A stretch of DNA of 64,000 nt from UBA5399 sp964464145 (GTDB lineage Bacteria > Bacillota > Clostridia > Christensenellales > Christensenellaceae). This document shows positions 17,424 through 26,540 of this stretch, in pieces. Below the pieces are notes generated by a model, which saw nothing but the letters and a program-made list of their open reading frames with translations, was not told the DNA's origin and did no database searches. How positions within the stretch are numbered: position 1 is the stretch's first letter; every line of letters starts with the position of its first letter. Made by a program: the position numbers and the translations under genes. The stretch spans positions 3,349-67,348 of the forward strand of contig CAYXFB010000005.1 of the NCBI GenBank assembly GCA_964464145.1. The letters run 5' to 3'.

Positions 17424-18527
17424 TTGGAAGGTGCCTTTGATAAAATAATGGTCGTTGATGACACGCCCGCCAATTTGAAGCTCCTTAATGAGATGCTCCA
17501 AAAAATAGGCTTTTTCGTTTCCGTGTTCCGCAGCGGACAGGATGCCATTGAAAGCCTCAATTACAGCATACCGGACATAATATTGATGGACATAAATATG
17601 CCCGAAATGGATGGGTACGAAACGTGCAGGCGCATAAAGAACGTTGAAGCGGCTAAGGACGTGCCCGTCATATTCATAAGCGCACTTAATGACGTGGGCG
17701 ACAAGGTGAAGGCCTTTCGCAACGGCGGCGTGGATTACGTAACGAAGCCCTTCGAATTTGAGGAGGTGCAGGAGCGTGTAAACACGCATCTGCAAATCAG
17801 CCGTCTGCAGACCACCGTTTCCAAGCTAAACAAGCAGTTAGAGCAGCGCGTGGCCGACCAGATGGACGAGATAGCCTCCACAAACCGCAGGCTGGTGACC
17901 GCACAAAACGCCACCATACTGGCGCTGGCAAAGCTCTCAGAATGCCGCGATACGGATACCGGACTGCATCTTGAGCGCGTGGGCTTCTTTTGCGAAGCGC
18001 TGGCAAAAAGGCTGGCGCGCCGCCCGAACTTTGCCATGCTGGACGACGCGTACATAGGCGTGCTCAAAAACGTGGCTCCCCTTCACGATATTGGCAAGGT
18101 GGGCATAGAGGATCGGATATTGCTGAAACCCGGCCGTCTCACGGCGGAAGAGTTCGAAGTAATGAAAACACACACCACGCTTGGTGCACAAACCTTTCTG
18201 GCGGTAAAGGAAGAGGTTCCGGATATGCCCTATGCCGAAATGGCCTATGAGGTCATATTGCACCACCACGAGCGCTTTGACGGAACCGGCTACCCGGATG
18301 CGCTTGCGGGAGAAAGCATACCGCTATGCGCGCAGATAATGGCGCTGGCGGACGTATATGACGCGCTGCGGAGCAAGCGTCCGTACAAGCAGCCCATGAG
18401 CGCGCAGCAGGCAGCGGACATAATAACCGAAAGCGCCGGAACGCATTTTTCTCCGCTCATGGTATCTATTTTCTCCGAATGTTCACCTGAGCTGGACAGT
18501 ATTTTTTTGGCTCTTTCAGACTCCTAA
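17424..18527 (+). CDS. Response regulator with HD-GYP phosphodiesterase output
   Basis: A 367-residue two-domain regulator. The receiver domain (about 5-120) has the phosphate-accepting Asp56 in ILMDINMPEMDG and Lys108 in VTKPF. A coiled coil (about 125-165) leads to an HD-GYP domain with the metal pair His221-Asp222 in LHDIGK, HHHE at 280-283 and an intact GTGYP at 287-291. HD-GYP proteins break down cyclic di-GMP, so this should oppose the diguanylate cyclase at 3759-5090. The start is TTG at 17424, seven bases after GGGGAGGG; upstream TTG codons are not spaced correctly. The downstream hybrid histidine kinase begins only nine bases after the stop, so it is the probable partner. Confidence 0.93.
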   Translation: MEGAFDKIMVVDDTPANLKLLNEMLQKIGFFVSVFRSGQDAIESLNYSIPDIILMDINMPEMDGYETCRRIKNVEAAKDVPVIFISALNDVGDKVKAFRNGGVDYVTKPFEFEEVQERVNTHLQISRLQTTVSKLNKQLEQRVADQMDEIASTNRRLVTAQNATILALAKLSECRDTDTGLHLERVGFFCEALAKRLARRPNFAMLDDAYIGVLKNVAPLHDIGKVGIEDRILLKPGRLTAEEFEVMKTHTTLGAQTFLAVKEEVPDMPYAEMAYEVILHHHERFDGTGYPDALAGESIPLCAQIMALADVYDALRSKRPYKQPMSAQQAADIITESAGTHFSPLMVSIFSECSPELDSIFLALSDS

Positions 18528-18536
18528 GGGGTAGCA

Positions 18537-21500
18537 ATGAAATCACTCAGAAAAAAATTTGTAGCGAATATAGTCATAGTCTTTTTGCTGGTTTTGGCTG
18601 TCATATTCATAGTCTTTGCCCATCTGATGCAGCTTTTTTTCACGAACACAGTCACGCGGCTGGACGTTATGGAAAACCGTCTCATAGCGGAAGATGTGAA
18701 TATGAGCATTTCCGAATACGAAAACGCTACAGAGGGTCTGGCGCGAAACGCCAATCTTTCGGATATGCTGGCCGCCTGCAAAACACCCGAGCAATTCAAC
18801 ACGGATCACAATTTCGGCCTCGTTTCAGAGAGTCTTTCGCGCGCCCAAAGCTCTATTTCGGGCGGCAATTCTATGATATGGGCATACAGCATAGATAACA
18901 ACTACATGATAATGAGCGGCGGCAAAGCCGAATATACAGATTCGATAGGCAACTACCAATTGTTCAAGGATAATCTGAAATCCACCGTAATAATAGATTA
19001 TGTAACGCCGGACGGCACTTCAATGTTCAACATAATAACACCCGCTTTCAGTAACGGAGTGCTTTGCGGTACCACGGGCACAACGCTGGATATAGTACAC
19101 CTGCTCAAATCCACCAACGAAAAAGCCGTCATAAACAATATGATAACCGATTGCTCACTCATAGTGCCAACGCGTGACTCGAGCTTGCAGGTTACCGGCT
19201 ACTCTGAATATTTTCTCGTGGATGGCGAGCTAATGAAGCGCATCCTTCCCGCGGACTTCATAAACGAATATTCCGAAGGAATAATGACCACCAAGGGCGG
19301 CGAGAGCAGCATAGAGGGTGAAAAATATGTAAGCAGTATAGGTACTACCGGCTGGTATCTTACATCGTTCGTACCAAATTACACAGTGATGAACGCCTTC
19401 TTCGACAATTATACTTCTATAACGTTGTTTGCCTTCATCTGCCTCACCGCTGCGGTAATATTCATAGTTGGCTACAGCGCCTACCGCCTTACACAGCCCA
19501 TAAAGGATCTGAACGAGCTGGTGCGCAGCATAAGCGAGAACAAGCCCTACACCCGGCTAAAGGGAAACAACGAGATCACCCTCGCCGCGGACAGCCTCAT
19601 AAGCATGGTGCAGGATAATGACGCGCTGCTTCAGGATATCACAGCGCTCGCCCACAAAATTGAGGGCGGCGAATTGTTCACGCGCTTCACCGAAAAAAAC
19701 AGCGACAACACCCGCCACGAGATAAAGGCCTCGCTAAACCACATGCTGGACAGCATATCCCGAATATTTGGGCATTTGCCTGTGGGCATAGCAATAATAG
19801 ACGAAGATAAAAAGATCATATATGTAAATGAGATCATACTGAATCTATTCGATCTCACCCCCGACCAAATCACAGAGGGTATGAGCGTATCCGATCTGCC
19901 TTTGATAGGCGCGACCAGCGTTTCCATAATAGAAAACGAAATAGAGAAGTGCAGGCGCAACCACAAGAGCGATAACGCGGAACTGCATCTCATGGGCAGG
20001 CATGTGAGCTTTGCTACCGTAAAGTTTGAATACTCCCAAAGCATAGTCAAAAAGGATCTGTTCTTGCAGGTTTATTCAAACCAAACGGAGCTCATTGAAA
20101 AAATACAGGAGCAGGAACAGATATTCGCGTATTTCGAGCACCTTTCGCTTGTTAAGAAGGAAGCTCTTGATAGGCTGGCAGCTGGCGATTTCAAACACGC
20201 CATACTGGAAATAGGCCGCCGTCCCTCCGCGCCCCACTTGCAGGCAATATACGACGATCAGCAAAAAATGAAGGTGGCCTTCGGCGATACTGTAAACAAC
20301 ATAGAAACCATTATAACCCAGTTGAACGATGCTACACAGGCCTTCGCGGACGGCAACCTTTATTCCGCCATAGACGCGGGCATGGCCAAGGGCAAATACG
20401 GCGAGCTTGTGGGCACTGCCAACACCGCCTTCGACGTTATATTGAGCTATTTCCAGTCGCTTCCCGTACCCGTGCGCATAATCGGCCCGGACAACCGCGT
20501 GAGATTTTTCAACAGAGCCAGCTACGACCTCGGCTTCCGTCCCGGCCGCGAGGTATTCTGCTATGAATGGTATCAGAACGATGCGCCCTGCGACTCCTGC
20601 CCCTACTTAACGGGCATAAAGGAGGTCACAATAAAAGAGCTCAGCTTGGAAACAGAGGGCCGCCGCAGCTATTGGAAGATATACCGCAACCCTCTTCTGA
20701 ACCGCGAGGGCGAGATAGTGAATATATTGGAGATATGCGTGGACGAAACAAACGTGGTGGAGCTCAAGAAGTCGGCAGACAGCGCCAACATGGCCAAGAG
20801 TACATTCATAGCCAACATGAGCCACGAGATACGCACGCCCATGAACGCCATACTGGGCTATTCCCAGCTGCTTCAAATGGACAATGAGCTCAGCAAGACC
20901 AACATGGAATACGTGGACACAATAAGGCGCAGCGGCAACCACCTGTTGAGCCTTATAAACGATATACTGGAAATGTCTAAAATAGAGGCGGGCAAAATAA
21001 AGCTGAACAAAGAGCAGTTCGACCTGCATACGCTGCTTACAGACACACACAATATGTTCATGCCGCAGATGGACGCAAAGGGACTGGAATTCCGAATGGA
21101 TGCAGATGAGGTGACGCCGTTACCGCTCGTTGGCGATATGGGCAAGACACGCCAGATAATATTCAATGTTATCAGCAATGCAATCAAGTTTACATTAGAG
21201 GGATATGTTCATCTTACCGCGCGCACGGAGCGTACCCAAAACGGGCGCATAAAATTCACCGCTTTGGTGAAGGATACCGGCGCAGGCATAGCACCCGAGG
21301 AGATAGACAGTGTATTTGCCGCCTTCGAGCAAACCTCCTCCGGAATAAAATCCGGCGCGGGCACCGGCCTGGGCATGGCCATAAGCCGGAATTTCGCCAA
21401 AATGATGGATGGAGACCTCAGCATACAGCATTCCGCAATAGGCGAGGGCACCACCTTCCTGCTGGAACTGCTGTTCGATCCGGGCACGGAATCGACAACC

Positions 21501-22151
21501 GAAAACGAGGGAAAGGATTATTCCCGCGTCAAAGGTATAGACCGTCCCCTGAGCGTGCTTGTTGCCGACAACACGGATGACGACCGTGAAATACTGAAAA
21601 TACTTCTGGAAAAGCTGGGCTTTAAACCGCTTATTGCGAACGATTACAGCGAGGCTATGCGGCTTTGGGAGGCGGACAACCCCGGTTTGGTAATAACCGA
21701 TCTGTCTGCTTCGGGCTCCGGCAATGTGGATATCGTTCGCAAAATACGCTCTGTTGCGGCGGGCGGTGCGACACCCATACTGGTGCTTTCGGCGAATGCG
21801 CTTGATCACCACAAAAAAGCGGCTCTTGAGGCCGGCGCGGATGTTTTTATGACCAAGCCCTTCGTTATGGAAAATCTGCTCATGGAAATAGAACGGCTTA
21901 CGGGAGTGCACTATATATTCGATGAAAGTGTACAGGGAACATCTCAATCCACCGACAGTACAAACGAAAAGCTGGACGCCGAAGCCGCAGAGGCAATAAG
22001 ATCTGCGGTAATGCGCGGAGATTACGGCTCTGTATCCACCGCCGCGAAGGCAATCGAGGCGCAGTGCCCCGGCATAGCGGCGAAGCTGGTGGAATATGCG
22101 GATAATTTCAGCAAAGATTCTATACTGAATCTATTGGACAACATAAGTTGA
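18537..22151 (+). CDS. Membrane hybrid sensor histidine kinase with PAS and receiver domains
   Basis: A 1204-residue kinase. Helix 1 (about 12-34), an extracellular Cache-like sensor (about 35-290) and helix 2 (about 297-318) are followed by HAMP, a long linker with PAS domains near 410-520 and 645-745, and HisKA with phosphorylated His763 in MSHEIRTP. The ATPase domain has NVISNAIKFT, DTGAGIAPEE and GTGLGMA. A receiver domain near 1010-1120 has Asp1055 in VITDLS and a lysine in MTKPF. The tail of about 65 residues looks like the small helical end found in many such kinases. The second PAS contains CYEW..CDSC, a cysteine cluster. The ATG follows GGGG by five bases. It likely phosphorylates the HD-GYP regulator encoded just upstream. 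Confidence 0.93.
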   Translation: MKSLRKKFVANIVIVFLLVLAVIFIVFAHLMQLFFTNTVTRLDVMENRLIAEDVNMSISEYENATEGLARNANLSDMLAACKTPEQFNTDHNFGLVSESLSRAQSSISGGNSMIWAYSIDNNYMIMSGGKAEYTDSIGNYQLFKDNLKSTVIIDYVTPDGTSMFNIITPAFSNGVLCGTTGTTLDIVHLLKSTNEKAVINNMITDCSLIVPTRDSSLQVTGYSEYFLVDGELMKRILPADFINEYSEGIMTTKGGESSIEGEKYVSSIGTTGWYLTSFVPNYTVMNAFFDNYTSITLFAFICLTAAVIFIVGYSAYRLTQPIKDLNELVRSISENKPYTRLKGNNEITLAADSLISMVQDNDALLQDITALAHKIEGGELFTRFTEKNSDNTRHEIKASLNHMLDSISRIFGHLPVGIAIIDEDKKIIYVNEIILNLFDLTPDQITEGMSVSDLPLIGATSVSIIENEIEKCRRNHKSDNAELHLMGRHVSFATVKFEYSQSIVKKDLFLQVYSNQTELIEKIQEQEQIFAYFEHLSLVKKEALDRLAAGDFKHAILEIGRRPSAPHLQAIYDDQQKMKVAFGDTVNNIETIITQLNDATQAFADGNLYSAIDAGMAKGKYGELVGTANTAFDVILSYFQSLPVPVRIIGPDNRVRFFNRASYDLGFRPGREVFCYEWYQNDAPCDSCPYLTGIKEVTIKELSLETEGRRSYWKIYRNPLLNREGEIVNILEICVDETNVVELKKSADSANMAKSTFIANMSHEIRTPMNAILGYSQLLQMDNELSKTNMEYVDTIRRSGNHLLSLINDILEMSKIEAGKIKLNKEQFDLHTLLTDTHNMFMPQMDAKGLEFRMDADEVTPLPLVGDMGKTRQIIFNVISNAIKFTLEGYVHLTARTERTQNGRIKFTALVKDTGAGIAPEEIDSVFAAFEQTSSGIKSGAGTGLGMAISRNFAKMMDGDLSIQHSAIGEGTTFLLELLFDPGTESTTENEGKDYSRVKGIDRPLSVLVADNTDDDREILKILLEKLGFKPLIANDYSEAMRLWEADNPGLVITDLSASGSGNVDIVRKIRSVAAGGATPILVLSANALDHHKKAALEAGADVFMTKPFVMENLLMEIERLTGVHYIFDESVQGTSQSTDSTNEKLDAEAAEAIRSAVMRGDYGSVSTAAKAIEAQCPGIAAKLVEYADNFSKDSILNLLDNIS

Positions 22152-22208
22152 AAAGCCTTCACCGAATTTTGGCGAAGCAAAAAACACTACTCACACGGAG
22201 GAAATATA

Positions 22209-22733
22209 ATGGATATAACAAATTCACAATCGGAAAAAAACGTAAAGACCGCTTTCGCACTGGAGTCTCAGGCGCGCAATAAATACACTTACTTTGCTAC
22301 GATCGCTAGAAATGAAGGCTACGATAAAATAGCCGATCTGTTCGAATCTATGGCGGGAAACGAGCGCGAGCACGCGAAGGTATGGTACAAGGTGCTAAAC
22401 AATGGCATACCATCCAGCCTAACCAATTTGGAGGATGCCTCCGCCAGCGAGCATAGCGAATGGGAATCTATGTACCCCAAATTTGCGCAAACGGCGCGCG
22501 ACGAGGGCTTTGAACTGCTGGCAATAATGTTCGACAATATAGCCGAGATAGAGAAAAACCACGAAACCATGTTTCTGGAGGCTTTGGAAGAACTGCGCAC
22601 GGGTGAATCGGCCAATAAAAAACGCGGTTGGGTGCGCTTCATATGCAAAAATTGCGGCCACGTTTCGGCGGAGACGCTGGACGTATGTCCTGTCTGCGGC
22701 GAATCGGGCAGCTTCGAGGCCGAGGAAAGGTAG
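22209..22733 (+). CDS. rbr: Rubrerythrin
   Basis: A 174-residue non-heme iron protein. The ferritin-like four-helix domain (about 1-130) has di-iron ligands including Glu19, the E52xxH55 motif and E115xxH118. The C-terminal rubredoxin-like site has Cys146 and Cys149 in CKNC and Cys160 and Cys163 in CPVC. Rubrerythrins reduce hydrogen peroxide using rubredoxin or NADH-linked donors and protect anaerobes from oxygen. Here the redox partner is not in the window. GGAGG lies eight bases before the ATG. It is 57 bases downstream of the histidine kinase with no clear terminator between, so it may be co-transcribed with it. Confidence 0.95.
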   Translation: MDITNSQSEKNVKTAFALESQARNKYTYFATIARNEGYDKIADLFESMAGNEREHAKVWYKVLNNGIPSSLTNLEDASASEHSEWESMYPKFAQTARDEGFELLAIMFDNIAEIEKNHETMFLEALEELRTGESANKKRGWVRFICKNCGHVSAETLDVCPVCGESGSFEAEER

Positions 22734-22787
22734 GGGCTTCCCCAAAGCCGTGTACAACATGAATTTTATATTTATGACCGCTGCCGA

Positions 22788-22816
22788 TTGACTTGTAAAC
22801 ATCATTTTGATACAGT
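22788..22816 (+). promoter_or_regulatory. Promoter of the LRR protein gene
   Basis: TTGACT, 17 bases, TACAGT; the start would fall about 45 bases before the ATG. Confidence 0.5.
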
Positions 22817-22869
22817 ATGATTATGCAACCTAGCATCAAGCTATAGTTTGAACATCTTGGAGGTGCAGC

Positions 22870-24354
22870 ATGTCTAAAAGGATCACGGCAGTATTATTAA
22901 CTGCATTTTTATTAATATCTATACCCGCTTTTTCTCTTGCGGCAGACAGCGGACCGGCCGAAATAGCCGAAGCGGAGGCTATAGAAGCGCCCGCAGAGCT
23001 TATTGAGTCCTCTGCGGAGCCGCTGGCCGCAGATGGCGTGGCAGAAATCGCGGAAGTATCCGGAGATTACGAATACCAACTGAATAGGAATGGTGCGGCC
23101 GTTATTACAAAATACACCGGGACGGAAGCCAATGTTATTATACCGGCCACGCTAAACGGAAAGTCGGTCTTAAGACTGGAGGACAACAGCTTCTCTTACA
23201 GAAGCGATATAGTGAGCGTTATAATACCGGAGGGAGTCCGCGAGATAGGTGCCGCATTTTCAAACTGCCGCCGCCTGCAAAGCGTTACGCTGCCCTCCAC
23301 GCTCACCGCCATAGAGGATGACGCGTTTTTCTATTCGGATCTCAGAAGCATAACCATACCCGCGAGCGTGACCTCCATAGGAGAGTCTGCTTTCCAGTAT
23401 TGCACCGCCATGACCACGGCTACAATAAGCGCCAGAATCACTCGTTTGAGAAGCCTGACCTTTGGCGATTGCGTATCGCTGCGAAGCGTCACGCTGCCCT
23501 CTACGCTTACCGAAATTGACGCGGCGGCTTTTATAAATTGCGTTGCGCTTACGGGCATCAGTCTGCCCGCCGGTGTTACCACAGTGGGATACCGCGCGTT
23601 TGACGGCTGCAATCTTGGCAGCGTAGTAATTCCCAAAAGCCTTACAAAGATATCAAACGCAGCCTTTGTAAACAGCGGTATTACAAGTCTCACACTGCCG
23701 GATACACTTTCATCAATAGAGCACGAGGCCTTTAGCAAATGCAAAATAAGCACGCTCACTATTCCCCATAGCGTGACCTATATTGGCGCGCGCGCCTTTG
23801 CGGACTGCGGCAGTCTTAAAAAAGCAAACATAGGCATTGGTGTGAAGAATCTTGACACCGGCGTTTTTAGCGGTTGCTCTTCGCTTGAGAATATCATTTT
23901 GCCGGAAGGTATGCTGAGCATAGACGAAATGGCCTTTAAAGGCTGCAACTTAAAAACAATCACCATTCCGCGCAGCGTAAACAACATAGCAAAAAGCGCC
24001 TTCACCGGCAATTCTTCGCTTATAGTAATAGGTTATGTCGGCTCTTACGCGGAGCAGTACGCAAAACAGTACAAATACGGTTTTCACGATATAACAAAAC
24101 CGTTTCCGGTAAACGTCACAAAGGTGACTCTAAGCAAAACCACAGCGGCCGTAAAAAAGGGCGCAACATTGACGCTCACCGCCACCGTTTCGCCCACAAA
24201 CGCCACGTACAAAACGGTGAAATGGAAGAGCAGTGATACCAAGATCGCCACCGTTTCGGGCGGCAAGGTGAAGGGCACAAAGCCAGGCAAGGTGACAATC
24301 ACGGCAACAGCGTCAAACGGCAAGACCGCCAAATGCGTGGTGACGGTCAAATAA
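22870..24354 (+). CDS. Secreted BspA-type leucine-rich-repeat protein with Ig-like domain
   Basis: A 494-residue exported protein. The signal peptide is residues 1-24 (ends FSLA). A short acidic Ala/Glu linker follows. From about 65 to 390 there are roughly twelve LRR_5 (BspA-like) repeats with the rhythm LxSVTLPSTLTxIxxxAFxxC. The C-terminal 85 residues form a Big_2-type bacterial Ig-like domain (VTLSKTTAAVKKGATLTLTA to the end). Such proteins bind host or surface ligands in gut and oral bacteria; the partner here is unknown. No cell-wall sorting motif is seen. GGAGGT precedes the ATG. A strong terminator follows, shared with the convergent epimerase gene. Confidence 0.9.
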   Translation: MSKRITAVLLTAFLLISIPAFSLAADSGPAEIAEAEAIEAPAELIESSAEPLAADGVAEIAEVSGDYEYQLNRNGAAVITKYTGTEANVIIPATLNGKSVLRLEDNSFSYRSDIVSVIIPEGVREIGAAFSNCRRLQSVTLPSTLTAIEDDAFFYSDLRSITIPASVTSIGESAFQYCTAMTTATISARITRLRSLTFGDCVSLRSVTLPSTLTEIDAAAFINCVALTGISLPAGVTTVGYRAFDGCNLGSVVIPKSLTKISNAAFVNSGITSLTLPDTLSSIEHEAFSKCKISTLTIPHSVTYIGARAFADCGSLKKANIGIGVKNLDTGVFSGCSSLENIILPEGMLSIDEMAFKGCNLKTITIPRSVNNIAKSAFTGNSSLIVIGYVGSYAEQYAKQYKYGFHDITKPFPVNVTKVTLSKTTAAVKKGATLTLTATVSPTNATYKTVKWKSSDTKIATVSGGKVKGTKPGKVTITATASNGKTAKCVVTVK

Positions 24355-24385
24355 ATACACATTTGCTGCGTATATGCTGATAACG

Positions 24386-24422
24386 CAAAAAGGATTCAGA
24401 ACTAGGTCTGAATCCTTTTTTA
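24386..24422. terminator. Bidirectional terminator, LRR protein and aldose epimerase genes
   Basis: AAGGATTCAGA and TCTGAATCCTT arms with A and T runs on both sides. Confidence 0.92.
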
Positions 24423-24450
24423 TGTCGCAAACTATGTTTGAGAGCTTTTG

Positions 24451-25506
24451 TTACGGCTTGCTGCTCTTGGCTATATAGTCATTTATTACCGCCTTATCGT
24501 CGGTAAGCTCAATTTTAAAGTTGAACTTATATTCTCCGCCCGGCTCTGCGTATCTCATAAGGCCTTTTTCCGTTGCCGACTCCACGCCCCAGAAGCCGCA
24601 GGATGTGGGCTCCAGACCCAGCGCGTAATCTCCGGCGCGCATGCATTTCCACTCGCACAAAAGCGGGCACTGGTTTTGATCGTAGTGCACTATCACCGCG
24701 TATTTTCCGCAGCTGGTCACCAGCATGGCAAAGCTGTCCGCATTGGGAGAATCGTCCACGTGTATAAAACACTGCTCCTCATAGCCTATCTGCGCGGCCT
24801 CCATCACATCCCATGCGTCCACGCCCTTTTCGGCCTCCGCGTCACGCGGGCTGCAATTTTTGGGGCTAACGTGCACCTTGGCTCCGTCATTCAAGAAGGG
24901 ATAGCCGAAGTTTATGTGATACAGGTTCATAAGACGCTGGCGCTCGTATCCTATGTTTTTAACGGTATCGTTTATATATATGGTATCGGATTCCGTATCC
25001 ACTATTATTTCGCGCTCAAGGCGCATATTCTCGCCGAATATGCAGGCCTCGCGCATCTCGCCCGTTATTTTCAGCATGGCGTTGTCGCCGTCGTACACCG
25101 TTTCCTTGTTCACGTTTTCCGCCGGAGTGTTGCCCATAACGCCGTGCAGGCCGTAGGCTCTGCCGTCTACCTCGCTGGGCGCGCCCGAATAGGTTATGCC
25201 GCAGGTGGTGAGAAAACCGGCGTTGAATGTTTTCAAAAAGCCGCGCACGCCCTCTTCCACATAGTATGCGGGATGCACTATTCCCGTCTTGCCCGCGAAG
25301 CCCACATTCATACCCTTGTAGGTAAGCCGCGCGATGTCGAGGCACTTGTCCGCCAGCACTGTCATATCCAGATTTTTGCCGTTCTTCACATCTATGGCGC
25401 GCACGCCCTTGGCCTTGCCCTCGTTAAAGGTGTAGTCCTTCATACCCAGCAGCGCGTCCATTTCGCCGGTATACTTCAGCAGCTCTTTAAGTTCGCTTTT
25501 TTTCAT
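24451..25506 (-). CDS. Aldose 1-epimerase family protein (DUF4432-like)
   Basis: A 351-residue protein of the galactose-mutarotase fold. Features of the DUF4432-like branch are the N-terminal LDMTVLADKCLDIARLTYKG, an internal THG-type TYSGAP..YGLHG segment with a candidate catalytic His, and the C-terminal GLEPTSCGFWGV. It probably interconverts anomers of a sugar or related compound, but no branch-specific substrate is known to me. AGGAGG lies about eight bases before the ATG. Its stop faces the LRR gene terminator. The 319-base gap upstream separates it from the Nudix gene, and no sugar gene is adjacent. Confidence 0.8.
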   Translation of the reverse strand: MKKSELKELLKYTGEMDALLGMKDYTFNEGKAKGVRAIDVKNGKNLDMTVLADKCLDIARLTYKGMNVGFAGKTGIVHPAYYVEEGVRGFLKTFNAGFLTTCGITYSGAPSEVDGRAYGLHGVMGNTPAENVNKETVYDGDNAMLKITGEMREACIFGENMRLEREIIVDTESDTIYINDTVKNIGYERQRLMNLYHINFGYPFLNDGAKVHVSPKNCSPRDAEAEKGVDAWDVMEAAQIGYEEQCFIHVDDSPNADSFAMLVTSCGKYAVIVHYDQNQCPLLCEWKCMRAGDYALGLEPTSCGFWGVESATEKGLMRYAEPGGEYKFNFKIELTDDKAVINDYIAKSSKP

Positions 25507-25825
25507 TTGCAGAATCCTCCTAGATGGCTTTTTAAATTTTTAGTGGGCTATACTAATTCCGATTCTATTATATTCGGAAAATATAGGGCAACGTTCCCCT
25601 CCCCGCCTGACACAATACGGCGAAAGTTTGTTTTGAAAGATTTTCGGCCTCCTCTGAATTTGCGCGAAGCCGCTGTGAGATAAGTATTCCCGGCATATAG
25701 ACGCGCCCGGAACATTTCATGATACTTTAATATAACAATACTGCAACACGAACAAAATATCAACAACAATAGTAAAAAGCGGGAAAAAAATCATTTTACC
25801 GCTTTTTACCATCTATGTGCGCGCT
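25507..25825. other. Gene-poor gap between epimerase and Nudix genes
   Basis: No convincing gene. It starts with the epimerase ribosome site and ends in the Nudix terminator. A TACTAATTCCGATTC stretch at 25551-25565 looks like an end of the MITE-like elements at 44927 and 59873. An open frame of 73 codons on the minus strand (25548-25769) runs up to it but lacks a good ribosome site. Confidence 0.5.
25771..25812. terminator. Terminator after the Nudix gene
   Basis: AAAAAGCGG and CCGCTTTTT arms around a T-rich (minus-strand) loop. It is symmetrical enough to act on both strands. Confidence 0.75.
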
Positions 25826-26401
25826 TTATATTTCCGCCGCTTCCTTCTCCGTCTGCTCGGTGCACAGGTTTTCCAGCACCATAAAGGATTTCAGCAGGCA
25901 TATCTGCGTTTTGGCGTCGCGTATCTCGCCCTTCAAAACCATATCCATGGCTTCGCCCAGATATATTTTCTCCACCCGCACAAACTCGTCCTCATCCAGC
26001 TTTTGTTCGCACGGCCGCGCGTGCAGCGCCAGATACATATACACTATCTCGTCCGTGTAGCCCGGGCTGGGGTACATCTCGCCTATGGGCAGTATATCCT
26101 CTGCCACGAGGCCAGCCTCCTCCCTAAGCTCGCGCACCGCCGTTTCAAAGGGCTCCTCGCCATACTCTATCTTTCCGGCGGGCAGCTCCAGCACCTCCGT
26201 GCCGTAGGCGTATCTGAACTGGCTCACGAAAGTAACGTTCATTTCGCCGTCTATCGCGCATACACAGGCACCGCCCTGATGGCGCACCACCTCACGCACA
26301 GAGCACCCGCCGTCCGGCAGCTCCACCTCGTCCCTATAGACGTGCAGCAGCTTGCCGTCAAATATTTCCTCCGAGCTCAGCATTTTTTCCGTCAGATCCA
26401 T
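25826..26401 (-). CDS. Nudix hydrolase, ADP-ribose pyrophosphatase type
   Basis: A 191-residue Nudix enzyme. The Nudix box is complete at about residues 76-98 (G, then E, then REL and REEAGL, as in the GX5EX7REUXEEXGU pattern). A downstream GEMYPSPGYTDE segment is typical of ADP-sugar pyrophosphatases. It probably cleaves ADP-ribose or a related nucleotide sugar to AMP and a sugar phosphate. GGAGGAG precedes the ATG. It is a stand-alone gene with its own terminator, and the neighbours give no further clue. Confidence 0.88.
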   Translation of the reverse strand: MDLTEKMLSSEEIFDGKLLHVYRDEVELPDGGCSVREVVRHQGGACVCAIDGEMNVTFVSQFRYAYGTEVLELPAGKIEYGEEPFETAVRELREEAGLVAEDILPIGEMYPSPGYTDEIVYMYLALHARPCEQKLDEDEFVRVEKIYLGEAMDMVLKGEIRDAKTQICLLKSFMVLENLCTEQTEKEAAEI

Positions 26402-26540
26402 ATGCGCTCCTCCACTTTACTCAATCCCGAAAAAACATTTGCATTGACAAGCAGACATAGCCTTCGCGGCCTGCGAGCACTTACACACAGGCCGCGCGCC
26501 ATACCTTTGCCAAACTAAAATTCTATCAACATCAATTCCT

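Noticed and set aside
24448..25683. A 411-codon open frame on the plus strand
   Set aside because: It lies opposite the well-supported aldose epimerase gene, has no ribosome site, and its composition (many His, Tyr, Arg) is that of an antisense shadow.
26460..26505. Hairpin GCGGCCTG/CAGGCCGC as a terminator
   Set aside because: No T run on either strand; it may be only a local palindrome.
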